Assembly: GCA_964587155.1 (NCBI GenBank)
Contig: CAZPKF010000002.1
Location: 162,782-226,781 of the forward strand
Length of the DNA: 64,000 nucleotides
DNA from: Hallerella sp964587155
GTDB taxonomy: Bacteria > Fibrobacterota > Fibrobacteria > Fibrobacterales > Fibrobacteraceae
Direction of reading: 5' to 3'
Shown here: piece by piece, positions 8,152-15,473 of the stretch
Numbering within the stretch: position 1 is the stretch's first letter
Layout of the letters: every line of letters starts with the position of its first letter
The notes under the pieces: generated by a model
What the model was told of the DNA's origin: nothing
Database searches by the model: none
The model's input: only the letters and a program-made list of their open reading frames with translations
Position numbers and translations under genes: made by a program

Positions 8152-9999
8152 TCAGAACTGGAAATAGATAAAAGGAGGGGAATCCGCACTGGAAAATTGG
8201 TAGATGACAAAACAGGCGAATGCAGCGAATACAACCACCGCGCCAACGGGCAAACGGCAGAAAACAATGCGATACCAGCGTTTGAATCGGTCCGGGAGCC
8301 AGTGGATGATCATGCCCAGGCAAAAAACCAGAATAATGGAAAGGTGGGCGTAGGCCATTTGCGGCAGTTGGGACAGATTCCAGGGGCTGCCTATCTGATG
8401 AATCATGTTGCGGGCCGTTTCCCAGGCGACTTCATTCGCTTCGGCAGGGTCCAAATTGGAGCCCGCTCTAAAGAAGAGGCGCGTGGAAGTGATGAATATA
8501 AAGGTGAGCAGGACGTTCCATACGAATTTCAATCGGGGGTGTGGCTTAGAGAAGAAAAGGTTGTAAATCATGTTCAGATAGATGCCTGCAAAAATGATTC
8601 CGCACCAGACTGCCGCTATCGCCGCAAGGGGCTCGTGGAGGTATTTGTTCAAAATGGAAAAAATAGCGGTCAGCAGGAACATCAGAATGGCGCGGATTTC
8701 GATTTTCTGTTTGCACCACTGTGTGTTGGCTATCATGCCCAAACCGTTTAAGCCACCCCAGATGATGAAGTTCCAACTTGCGCCGTGCCAAAGTCCGCCC
8801 ATCAGCTGTGTAATCATGGCATTCATGTGCTTGGCGATGGTCCGCCGGGAATCCTGTTTGAAAATCGCCCAGAGAGCCAGTCCGAGAAAAAGCGTTCCGA
8901 GACCTAGGGCGACCCAAAGACTGCCCGAAAGCAAAATGGCAATGGCGGAGATGACCGCAGTCCAGAAAAAAGTGCCGAATCCCGCGCCGCGGTTTCCTCC
9001 GAGGGGAATGTAAAGATAATCGCGCAGCCAACGGGAAAGGGAAATGTGCCAGCGGTGCCAAAATTCAGAAGGTTTGTCCGCTTTATAAGGCGAATTGAAA
9101 TTTTGCGGCAACCGGAATCCCATCAGCAAAGCCACACCCGTCGCAATGTCCGTGTATCCGGAAAAGTCGGCGTAAACTTGCAGGGAATAGGCGAAAAGGG
9201 CTAGTAAATTTTCGAATCCTGTAAAAAGGAGGGGTGTTTCAAAGACTTTATCGATAAACTGAGTCGCGAGAAAATCGCTCATGATGATTTTCTTGGCTAG
9301 ACCATTTAAAATCCAGAACACGGCCATGCCGAATGCGTGGTGAGAAAGGAAAAATTTCTTGTGCAATTGGGGGACAAATTTATCTGCCCTGACAATAGGA
9401 CCGGCGACTAGCGGAGGGAAAAAGGTCAGGTAAAAGCCGAAATCGAAAAAATTGTCGATGGGCTTGACCGTTTTTTTGAAAACGTCGACACAATAACTGA
9501 TGGCCTGGAATGTGAAAAAGGAAATCCCGACGGGGAGAATGATTCTGTCTACTAGGGACTGGGTGTGGAACAGACTGTTCGATGCGGCGGCGAAAAAGTT
9601 GTAAACATGGAGTTCCACGCCGAACAGCTGCCGGATGACATCCAAAAAGAAGTAGGCGTATTTGAAGTAGCCGAGCGTTAAAAGGTCGATGGCGACAAGG
9701 GCTATCAAAAGGGTTACTTTGGCGGCTTGCTTTTCGAAGCGGTAGAGAAGTTTTGCCCCTAGAAAATTGACGATAACGCAAAAGATGAGCAAAGTCAGGT
9801 AGCTGCCGCTAGTCTTGTAATAAAAGAACAGGCTGATAAAGAATAAAAAGGCGTTCCGCAGCAAAATTTTATTGTGCAAAAACGTGAAAAAAGCAAAGAC
9901 GATGGCAAAAAATGCCCAAAAATAAAACTGAGTAAACAGCAGCGGCTTGGATGGGTCAAAAAGAAATGTGCTCTGGAGAAGGTCGACGAGATGGTTCAT
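8152..9999 (-). CDS. MBOAT family O-acyltransferase (AlgI/PatA-like)
   Basis: A 615-residue polytopic membrane protein of the MBOAT family. Signatures are PVGISFFTFQ, the WHRWHISLSRWLRDYLYIPLGG-type block (about residues 310-340) and LWHGASWNFIIWGG with the conserved catalytic His. Relatives such as AlgI and PatA pass acyl (usually acetyl) groups across the membrane for O-acylation of exported polysaccharide or murein. The ATG at 9999 overlaps the stop of the upstream SGNH gene (ATGA). Together with the two SGNH proteins it forms an O-acylation module. It is longer than typical AlgI (about 520) by extra C-terminal transmembrane segments. The polymer modified is unknown; no glycosyltransferase genes are next to it. 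Confidence 0.9.
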   Translation of the reverse strand: MNHLVDLLQSTFLFDPSKPLLFTQFYFWAFFAIVFAFFTFLHNKILLRNAFLFFISLFFYYKTSGSYLTLLIFCVIVNFLGAKLLYRFEKQAAKVTLLIALVAIDLLTLGYFKYAYFFLDVIRQLFGVELHVYNFFAAASNSLFHTQSLVDRIILPVGISFFTFQAISYCVDVFKKTVKPIDNFFDFGFYLTFFPPLVAGPIVRADKFVPQLHKKFFLSHHAFGMAVFWILNGLAKKIIMSDFLATQFIDKVFETPLLFTGFENLLALFAYSLQVYADFSGYTDIATGVALLMGFRLPQNFNSPYKADKPSEFWHRWHISLSRWLRDYLYIPLGGNRGAGFGTFFWTAVISAIAILLSGSLWVALGLGTLFLGLALWAIFKQDSRRTIAKHMNAMITQLMGGLWHGASWNFIIWGGLNGLGMIANTQWCKQKIEIRAILMFLLTAIFSILNKYLHEPLAAIAAVWCGIIFAGIYLNMIYNLFFSKPHPRLKFVWNVLLTFIFITSTRLFFRAGSNLDPAEANEVAWETARNMIHQIGSPWNLSQLPQMAYAHLSIILVFCLGMIIHWLPDRFKRWYRIVFCRLPVGAVVVFAAFACFVIYQFSSADSPPFIYFQF

Positions 10000-11420
10000 G
10001 GATTCGCCCCTTCTTTTTTGACAGGCGTTTGTTTCTTTGGCGTAGAGCGCTTGACTTTTTTCTGGGAACGAGGCTTTTGCTTGATTAACGGCAAATCTTT
10101 GGGAATTTCCGTTACTTTCGGCGCTTCGGGTCGGATGATTTCAAGAAGGGCGTCGAACATGAGATCGCCTAAAAGTTCGTAGCCCGGATTTTTAAAATGG
10201 ACAAAATCTTTTTTGGCGTAGTCGGCTTTTCTCCACGTTTCCATGGAGCGGAATCCGCCCATAACTTCGTATAAGTCCCAAAATCCGCCCCGGTGCTTTT
10301 GGGCTAATTCCAAAGCGGCTTGTGAAACGGCGGCTGTGTTCGGATTGGGTTTGGAGGTTTTGGTCAGGTGACAATCGTTGTTGGCGACGAATAGGAACGC
10401 CGCTTTGGGAGAAACTTTCCGAATGCGGGATACAAGAGAATCGTAGCGGGATTTGAAAAGCTCCGCATTGAACTTTTCCACGTTGGCGTCGTTGATGCCG
10501 ATAGCCAAAATCACCAAGTCCGGGCGAGAAAAATCCAAATCCCTTTCCAGATTTTCAAGAGAAAGGTACGAGCCTAGGTCTGCGCCGTTGACTCCGATGG
10601 AGTTGTAAGTCAATCCGGGAACGGTGTCCGATAGCAAAATTCCCGTCAGCGTGAAAGAGGGATGTCCGGCGAAAAAGCTGGAATCGGCGAAGAGGGAATC
10701 CCGCTGCAAGCTGTCTAAAGAATAAATGGAGTCGCGGAAAGTTTTCTCGGAATGGGAATTTTTGCGGGAAAAAGAGAGTATCAAGGAGTCGGCGCGGTTT
10801 GGCAAATCAAAGGCAAAACTGCTCGATAGGGTGTCGTGAACGCCAAACAGGCGTTCTCCGCCGGAGGTCATTTGCAATGCGGGCTCGATGGAATCCGGAG
10901 AAAATCCGAAAATGCGGACTTTGGTGAAATGCCAGAAATTTTCTTTTGGAATGCGCGTATTGAGAACTATCCGGATTTCGGCATCGGGGTCGATCGTGGT
11001 GACTTCAAATCCAATTAATCCCAAAGGACGCTGCCTGTTTTTGCGAACGCTTCTGGTCCATTTAAAATGTCCTTTTCGCCGAGAAACGTAACTCGCAGGC
11101 GTATTGGAGCGTGCCGCTGTATAGGGAAAAACAAATCCGCGACCGGAAGCGGGCAATTGCAAGTCCCGGACGAATCGTGTTCGGACGCGGTTTGAAATCA
11201 CATCGGCTTGAATGTGCGAACCGCCCAAATGCAAAATGTTGACAGTCCCCGAACCGGTGTAAAGCAATGAATCGACTTTGTGCAAAAACGGTGCAAATGC
11301 CGCATTGCCGGCGGGAAAAATGATGTGGTTCTTGGACGTGTCAATGGGCAGGTTGATTGTTGTCGAATCCGCAAAAAGAAGCACAGAAAAGAAGAAAACG
11401 GCCATTCCGAAAATTTTCAT
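9996..11420 (-). CDS. SGNH/GDSL hydrolase-family secreted protein, first of a pair
   Basis: 474 residues with an N-terminal signal peptide (MKIFGMAVFFFSVLLFA). SGNH-fold features are block I as HLGGSHIQAD, a middle block LAIGINDAN and a C-terminal D-x-x-H block (KDFVHFKNPG). The Ser of block I is in the expected place, although the usual GDS is GGS. The C-terminus is Lys/Pro rich. SGNH proteins beside MBOAT genes (AlgJ/AlgX, PatB/OatA types) receive or transfer the acyl group in the periplasm, which is the likely role here. Start and stop overlap both neighbours by ATGA, so the genes are co-translated. It is related in layout to the next upstream gene, suggesting an old duplication. Confidence 0.8.
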   Translation of the reverse strand: MKIFGMAVFFFSVLLFADSTTINLPIDTSKNHIIFPAGNAAFAPFLHKVDSLLYTGSGTVNILHLGGSHIQADVISNRVRTRFVRDLQLPASGRGFVFPYTAARSNTPASYVSRRKGHFKWTRSVRKNRQRPLGLIGFEVTTIDPDAEIRIVLNTRIPKENFWHFTKVRIFGFSPDSIEPALQMTSGGERLFGVHDTLSSSFAFDLPNRADSLILSFSRKNSHSEKTFRDSIYSLDSLQRDSLFADSSFFAGHPSFTLTGILLSDTVPGLTYNSIGVNGADLGSYLSLENLERDLDFSRPDLVILAIGINDANVEKFNAELFKSRYDSLVSRIRKVSPKAAFLFVANNDCHLTKTSKPNPNTAAVSQAALELAQKHRGGFWDLYEVMGGFRSMETWRKADYAKKDFVHFKNPGYELLGDLMFDALLEIIRPEAPKVTEIPKDLPLIKQKPRSQKKVKRSTPKKQTPVKKEGANP

Positions 11421-13018
11421 AAGGAATTCTCCGGGATGTCCGTGATTGGCGTGAGAATGAGCGTGTCTTTTTCTGAGGTCAGAGTGTCTTTGGCTTGGGA
11501 AATGCTGTCGGCGAATGCGCGGATTTCTTCTAGTTTCCCAGAGTCGATGCCGTGAGATGTGCGGAAGCGGTAATAATCATAATGCAATTTGATGGCGCTA
11601 TAAAGAAGCTCGCCCATGCGCGAGGCTCCTGTCCGCGTAAAGTGGATGTAATCCGGCCCGCCCAGATTTTTCCGCACCCATGAAATCATGGAATTGTGAC
11701 CGCCCATGACGCGGTACATATCCCAGTAAGCGCAACCATTTCGAAGGGCGACTTCGCGGATTTTTTCAACAGTCATCTGAAGGCTTGGAAAGCTTGTCCA
11801 TTTTCCGTTTATCTTTTTGGACATGTCTGCAGGACCGATAAAGAGGATTTCGGCATCGGGGACGGCTTTCCGGATGGCTTGAATCTGCTTGTCGAGAATG
11901 CGGTCCACCCAGTCCAATTTGGAACGGTTGACTCCTGGCACCAAATTGCCGCCGTATTCCAGGATGATGAGTTTTGCGTTGACGGCCTGAAGGGATGCGC
12001 CGAGCAGGGCGTTGTCCATGCGTGAAAAAATGGTGCCGGAGCTGCCGCGCATGGCGACGTTATCCATTGCGATTCCCGATTGAGCATCCAGGGCTATAGT
12101 GTAAATTTTGGCGTTTCCGGAAACGGTCAAGGTGACAGCCGAGGATTCGTTCGATAAATTCCAAGTATAGACGGCGAGATTCGGAAAATCTTCAATCTCT
12201 GGAGCGTTTGCCTGGAATTTTTTTGTCTTTTCGCAAAGTTCAAATGTCGAATCCTTGAAAACCGTGTCTTGGACGGTTGCGGTGTAGATTAGCTTCGTTT
12301 TCAGGTTCGCCTTGTTCGCCAACAAGCGGATTTTGCTGAATTTGCCTGCATGTGGAAAGTTCTTTGAACGGGAATTTTGCCGGAAAGAAAAGGTGGCCGA
12401 GCCGCGGAGATCTGTAACCTGGGCCAGTGGACCGTATTTGTTCCCCTGGGCGCGTTCTTCTTCGGGGCCAAAAATGCGGTGGCGGGAAAGGTTCCCTACG
12501 CTGTGACTTTTAAACGCCATGGAGGGAATATCGGCAAGGGGCGGCACCATGCCGGGACCTGTTCCTCCCCAAAGCGCTTGCAGTAATTCCCGGGCAGACG
12601 ATGTGATACGGTCGCCTTCGAGTTGAGAATCTCCGTAATGGACAATGCGCACTACGTTTCCCGAATCTTTCGCATTTTCGGCGACTTTGAAAAAATTGTC
12701 GAACCACGAAGGGTCGTTCCCGGGGAAATCAAAACGCGTTTGACCGTTGCGAAAAAATTCCTCGTAAAACCGCAAAGAATCCGCATATTCCGAAAATTCC
12801 CTTTCCCGAGTTTCTGCGAGCATTTTTTGAATATGCTCTTCGGGATCCACTTTGTCCACTTCGGCTACGTTTTGAGTTTCTTCCAATTTGGCCAAAAGGG
12901 AGGGAAATCGCAAGGTGAACGTGCCCAGCTGGATTCCGTCTGCGGGGAATACCGCGTAAACGATACCGAGTAAAAAGAAAACAGACAAAATGGCCAGGAA
13001 CGTGCGGAAAGGCGTCAT
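11417..13018 (-). CDS. SGNH/GDSL hydrolase-family secreted protein, second of a pair
   Basis: 533 residues with an N-terminal hydrophobic signal or anchor (residues about 7-25). The SGNH fold is indicated by HYGDSQLEGDR (a true GDS block), a LEYGGNLVP block and a C-terminal DYIHFT motif with the catalytic Asp/His. A middle region of about 200 residues looks like a beta-rich insertion. A ribosome-binding site (AAAGGTTGA) lies in the end of hisS, 6 bases before this start, so the group is transcribed from hisS through SGNH, SGNH and MBOAT. The likely role is acyl transfer or esterase action on an envelope polysaccharide. Whether both SGNH proteins are catalytic or one is a binding partner cannot be told. 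Confidence 0.8.
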   Translation of the reverse strand: MTPFRTFLAILSVFFLLGIVYAVFPADGIQLGTFTLRFPSLLAKLEETQNVAEVDKVDPEEHIQKMLAETREREFSEYADSLRFYEEFFRNGQTRFDFPGNDPSWFDNFFKVAENAKDSGNVVRIVHYGDSQLEGDRITSSARELLQALWGGTGPGMVPPLADIPSMAFKSHSVGNLSRHRIFGPEEERAQGNKYGPLAQVTDLRGSATFSFRQNSRSKNFPHAGKFSKIRLLANKANLKTKLIYTATVQDTVFKDSTFELCEKTKKFQANAPEIEDFPNLAVYTWNLSNESSAVTLTVSGNAKIYTIALDAQSGIAMDNVAMRGSSGTIFSRMDNALLGASLQAVNAKLIILEYGGNLVPGVNRSKLDWVDRILDKQIQAIRKAVPDAEILFIGPADMSKKINGKWTSFPSLQMTVEKIREVALRNGCAYWDMYRVMGGHNSMISWVRKNLGGPDYIHFTRTGASRMGELLYSAIKLHYDYYRFRTSHGIDSGKLEEIRAFADSISQAKDTLTSEKDTLILTPITDIPENSL

Positions 13019-13024
13019 TAGGCG

Positions 13025-14314
13025 TCAACCTTTGATTTTGGCGATTTCGTCGAGACTCCCTGCTCCAGATGTTCCCGTAGAAAGAATCTTGTATTCGAAT
13101 CCTCCGGCGGGGGCTTTGTCCCCATCCACGTAGAGAACGATTTTCGCCCCTTGGGCGTTCGCTTGTTCCATTTGCTTTCCCAATTTCACCGGAGAAAGCG
13201 GATGGCTCACGTTGAATCCTCTTTGGCGGAGTTCGCTGGAAACTTTAAAAATTTTGTCCATGTCGCCGGTGAAGCTGGCAACGAAGAAATCGAGAGATTG
13301 CTTGGAAGAGGGCAATAGTCCGCGCTCTTCGAGAAGATTTGCCAGGACAACATCGCCCATGCCGAAGCCGACTCCGGGGACTTTTTGACCGCCGAGGGTT
13401 TCTGTAAGGCTGTCGTAACGGCCTCCGCCGGCGATGGCGCGCATGGATTTTCCCTTGTCGTAAACTTCAAAGACGATGCCTGTGTAATAAGCGAGCCCGC
13501 GGACAATGGAAAGGTCCAGGGCGACGGATTTAGAAACTCCTGCCCATTCAAGAGTCTTGAAAAGCTGCCGGATTTCATTCAAGGCCGCAATAGAAGATTC
13601 TCCGGAAATCTTTGCTGCAACGTCGTCGATGCTTTTGGAATCCATGAAAGCATCCAATTTTTCCGTTTGCTCCTGGGAAAGTCCCGCCTCGGCGAGGTCT
13701 GCGTAGAAATCTTTCTTTTCCACTTTCAAACGGCGGTCGAGAACCGGATAAACTTTGGATTGGTCGGCAACGCCGATTTCGGTCAAGAACACGTTCAACA
13801 GTTTGCGGCTGGACACGCCAATGCAGAAGTCGTCTTCTTTGAGGCCGAAGTCTTTGAGCATGGAGGCGATGGCGCAGAGGAGATCCGCTTCTGCGTAAAT
13901 GCTGTCTGTTCCAATGATGTCCAAGTTTAACTGGAAAAATTCCCGGAGTCTGCCTTTTTGGGCGCGTTCGTAGCGGAAAAGCCTTGGAATGCTGAACCAT
14001 TTGAACGGTTTCCGAAGAGAATTTCCCTTTTGAATGACAAGGCGCGCCAAAGTCGGCGTCATTTCTGGGCGCAGTGCAATGTGCCTTCCGCCTTTGTCCG
14101 TAAAGTCGTAAAGCTGGCTTACGATTTCGTCTCCGGATTTTCCTGTATAAAGTTCCAGGTGCTCGAAAGTAGGGCCTTCGTATTCTTCGTAACCAAAACG
14201 GAGGGCGGCTTTGCGCCAGGTATCGAAAATGAAGTTTTGAATCCGCATGGATTCTGGGTAAAAATCGCGAGTTCCCTTGGGCAGGGGCGGAGTTTGCATT
14301 TTGGAAGTTGTCAT
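13025..14314 (-). CDS. hisS: Histidyl-tRNA synthetase
   Basis: A class II aminoacyl-tRNA synthetase of about 430 residues that charges tRNA-His. Motifs are PKGTRDFYPE at the N-terminus, motif 2 FRYERAQKGRLREFFQ, the HisRS-specific GLAYYTGIVFE and motif 3 GVGFGMGDV, followed by an anticodon-binding domain. I chose the ATG at 14314; a TTG 33 bases upstream is unlikely because a promoter-like TACTTTTG box lies between them. The chosen ATG has no Shine-Dalgarno and sits 7 bases after that box, so the mRNA may be nearly leaderless. It heads the SGNH/SGNH/MBOAT group with a 6-base gap, an odd operon for a tRNA synthetase. Confidence 0.93.
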   Translation of the reverse strand: MTTSKMQTPPLPKGTRDFYPESMRIQNFIFDTWRKAALRFGYEEYEGPTFEHLELYTGKSGDEIVSQLYDFTDKGGRHIALRPEMTPTLARLVIQKGNSLRKPFKWFSIPRLFRYERAQKGRLREFFQLNLDIIGTDSIYAEADLLCAIASMLKDFGLKEDDFCIGVSSRKLLNVFLTEIGVADQSKVYPVLDRRLKVEKKDFYADLAEAGLSQEQTEKLDAFMDSKSIDDVAAKISGESSIAALNEIRQLFKTLEWAGVSKSVALDLSIVRGLAYYTGIVFEVYDKGKSMRAIAGGGRYDSLTETLGGQKVPGVGFGMGDVVLANLLEERGLLPSSKQSLDFFVASFTGDMDKIFKVSSELRQRGFNVSHPLSPVKLGKQMEQANAQGAKIVLYVDGDKAPAGGFEYKILSTGTSGAGSLDEIAKIKG

Positions 14315-14321
14315 ACGTTGC

Positions 14322-14329
14322 CAAAAGTA
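14322..14329 (-). promoter_or_regulatory. TAnnTTTG-type -10/-7 box of hisS
   Basis: TACTTTTG lies 7 bases before the hisS ATG. It matches the FCB-group TAnnTTTG box exactly. No ribosome-binding site lies between box and start. Confidence 0.5.
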
Positions 14330-14347
14330 GAAAAATACCCATTTCAA

Positions 14348-14660
14348 ATGGATGCGGAAAAGGAATTATTTGCGCAAACAGAGAGCGTTTCTTGAAAGGG
14401 GTTCTTCAGAATAGGGTTTGATTGCTGGAAAAACGGCGACAAACAAAAATGAACTTAACGTGTCGTATTTCGAAAACCTCGAAACGAAATTTTGAACACA
14501 TCCGTGTTGGGGGCGATTTTCTTCCTTTGGAGGCGGCTCGATATCTTCCTTTTTTTCCGCATTTTTTAAAACGGGAATGTCTGTGTCCATTGATTTTTTT
14601 TTGAACGGTTGCAGCGGGGAAATTCCGAGAATATTTGCCCCTTTCGTCCATAAAATTTTC
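14348..14660. other. Intergenic region between divergent hisS and surE
   Basis: About 310 bases without a credible gene. Several short open frames on both strands have no recognisable similarity, start signals or family length. It should hold the two divergent promoters. No clear hairpin or repeat copy was found. Confidence 0.6.
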
Positions 14661-14668
14661 TATCTTTT
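14661..14668 (+). promoter_or_regulatory. TAnnTTT-type -10/-7 box of surE
   Basis: TATCTTTT lies 6 bases before the surE ATG, resembling the boxes before hisS, der and yciH. A short or absent leader is implied. Confidence 0.4.
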
Positions 14669-14674
14669 ATACAA

Positions 14675-15460
14675 ATGGTGGGAATATTGAAACCGGAAAT
14701 TTTGCTCACGAACGATGACGGATGTGATAGTCCGCTTTTACTTCCGTTGGCAGAGTCTCTTTCTAAAGTGGCGAACTTGCACGTCATAGCCCCGGCATCT
14801 GGAATGAGCGGAGTTTCTCATGCGTTTACAGGGGCTTCGGGGGTGGAACTCAAACCTGTTCCCGGGGATTATCCCTTTGACTTTTATTCCCTCACGGGGA
14901 CTCCGGCGGACTGCACGAAATTTGGACTTCGGAAGCTTTTCGCGGAAAGGAAAATTGACTGTGTCATCTCCGGTCCGAATGCGGGTGAAAATTCCGGCGT
15001 TTCTTCCCTTTATTCCGGAACGGTCGCCGGTGCCAGGGAAGCGGCTCTTTGGGGAATCCCCGGTATGGCGCTTTCTTTGGCGGACGTTCGTGCGCCGAAA
15101 ATGCTTGCCGAACTTTGCCGTTTTGCAGCCGAAGTTGTTGTTAATAGGCTCTTCGAAAAGATTCCTGCGCACGGGATCTGGAACGTGAATTACCCGGACG
15201 AAACGCGCTTTGATTTTCGGGGATACCGGGTGGCACGGCAGGAACTTTCCATGTTCACGGACCATTACGAAGAGCGGTGTGGGAAGTTTTACCTTGGCGG
15301 GTGGAAAGAACCGGAAGGCTTTGCGGAAGGCTCTGATGATTCCCTCCTTGAAAAAGGGTTTGCTACAGTAACGCCGCTTACCATTGACCAGACTTTTGAC
15401 GGGGCTCTTGTATCTTTAACAGCCCTTCTTCAAACCGATTTAAAAAAACAAGCAGATTAA
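14675..15460 (+). CDS. surE: 5'/3'-nucleotidase SurE
   Basis: A 261-residue metal-dependent nucleotidase that dephosphorylates nucleoside 5'- or 3'-monophosphates and is linked to stress survival. The family hallmarks are present: ILLTNDDG (metal-binding Asp pair) at the N-terminus, APASGMSGVSHAFT, SLTGTPADC and SGPNAGENSG with YSGTVAGAREA. Length is normal (about 250). The ATG at 14675 has no Shine-Dalgarno and is 6 bases from a TATCTTTT box. gyrA follows after 13 bases and has its own good ribosome-binding site, so the two are probably one transcript. Confidence 0.93.
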   Translation: MVGILKPEILLTNDDGCDSPLLLPLAESLSKVANLHVIAPASGMSGVSHAFTGASGVELKPVPGDYPFDFYSLTGTPADCTKFGLRKLFAERKIDCVISGPNAGENSGVSSLYSGTVAGAREAALWGIPGMALSLADVRAPKMLAELCRFAAEVVVNRLFEKIPAHGIWNVNYPDETRFDFRGYRVARQELSMFTDHYEERCGKFYLGGWKEPEGFAEGSDDSLLEKGFATVTPLTIDQTFDGALVSLTALLQTDLKKQAD

Positions 15461-15473
15461 CGAAGGAATATCC

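Noticed and set aside
14406..14651. Small ORFs and a possible fifth repeat copy upstream of hisS
   Set aside because: Only short scattered matches to the repeat core, not in the same order; no start signals or family similarity for the ORFs.
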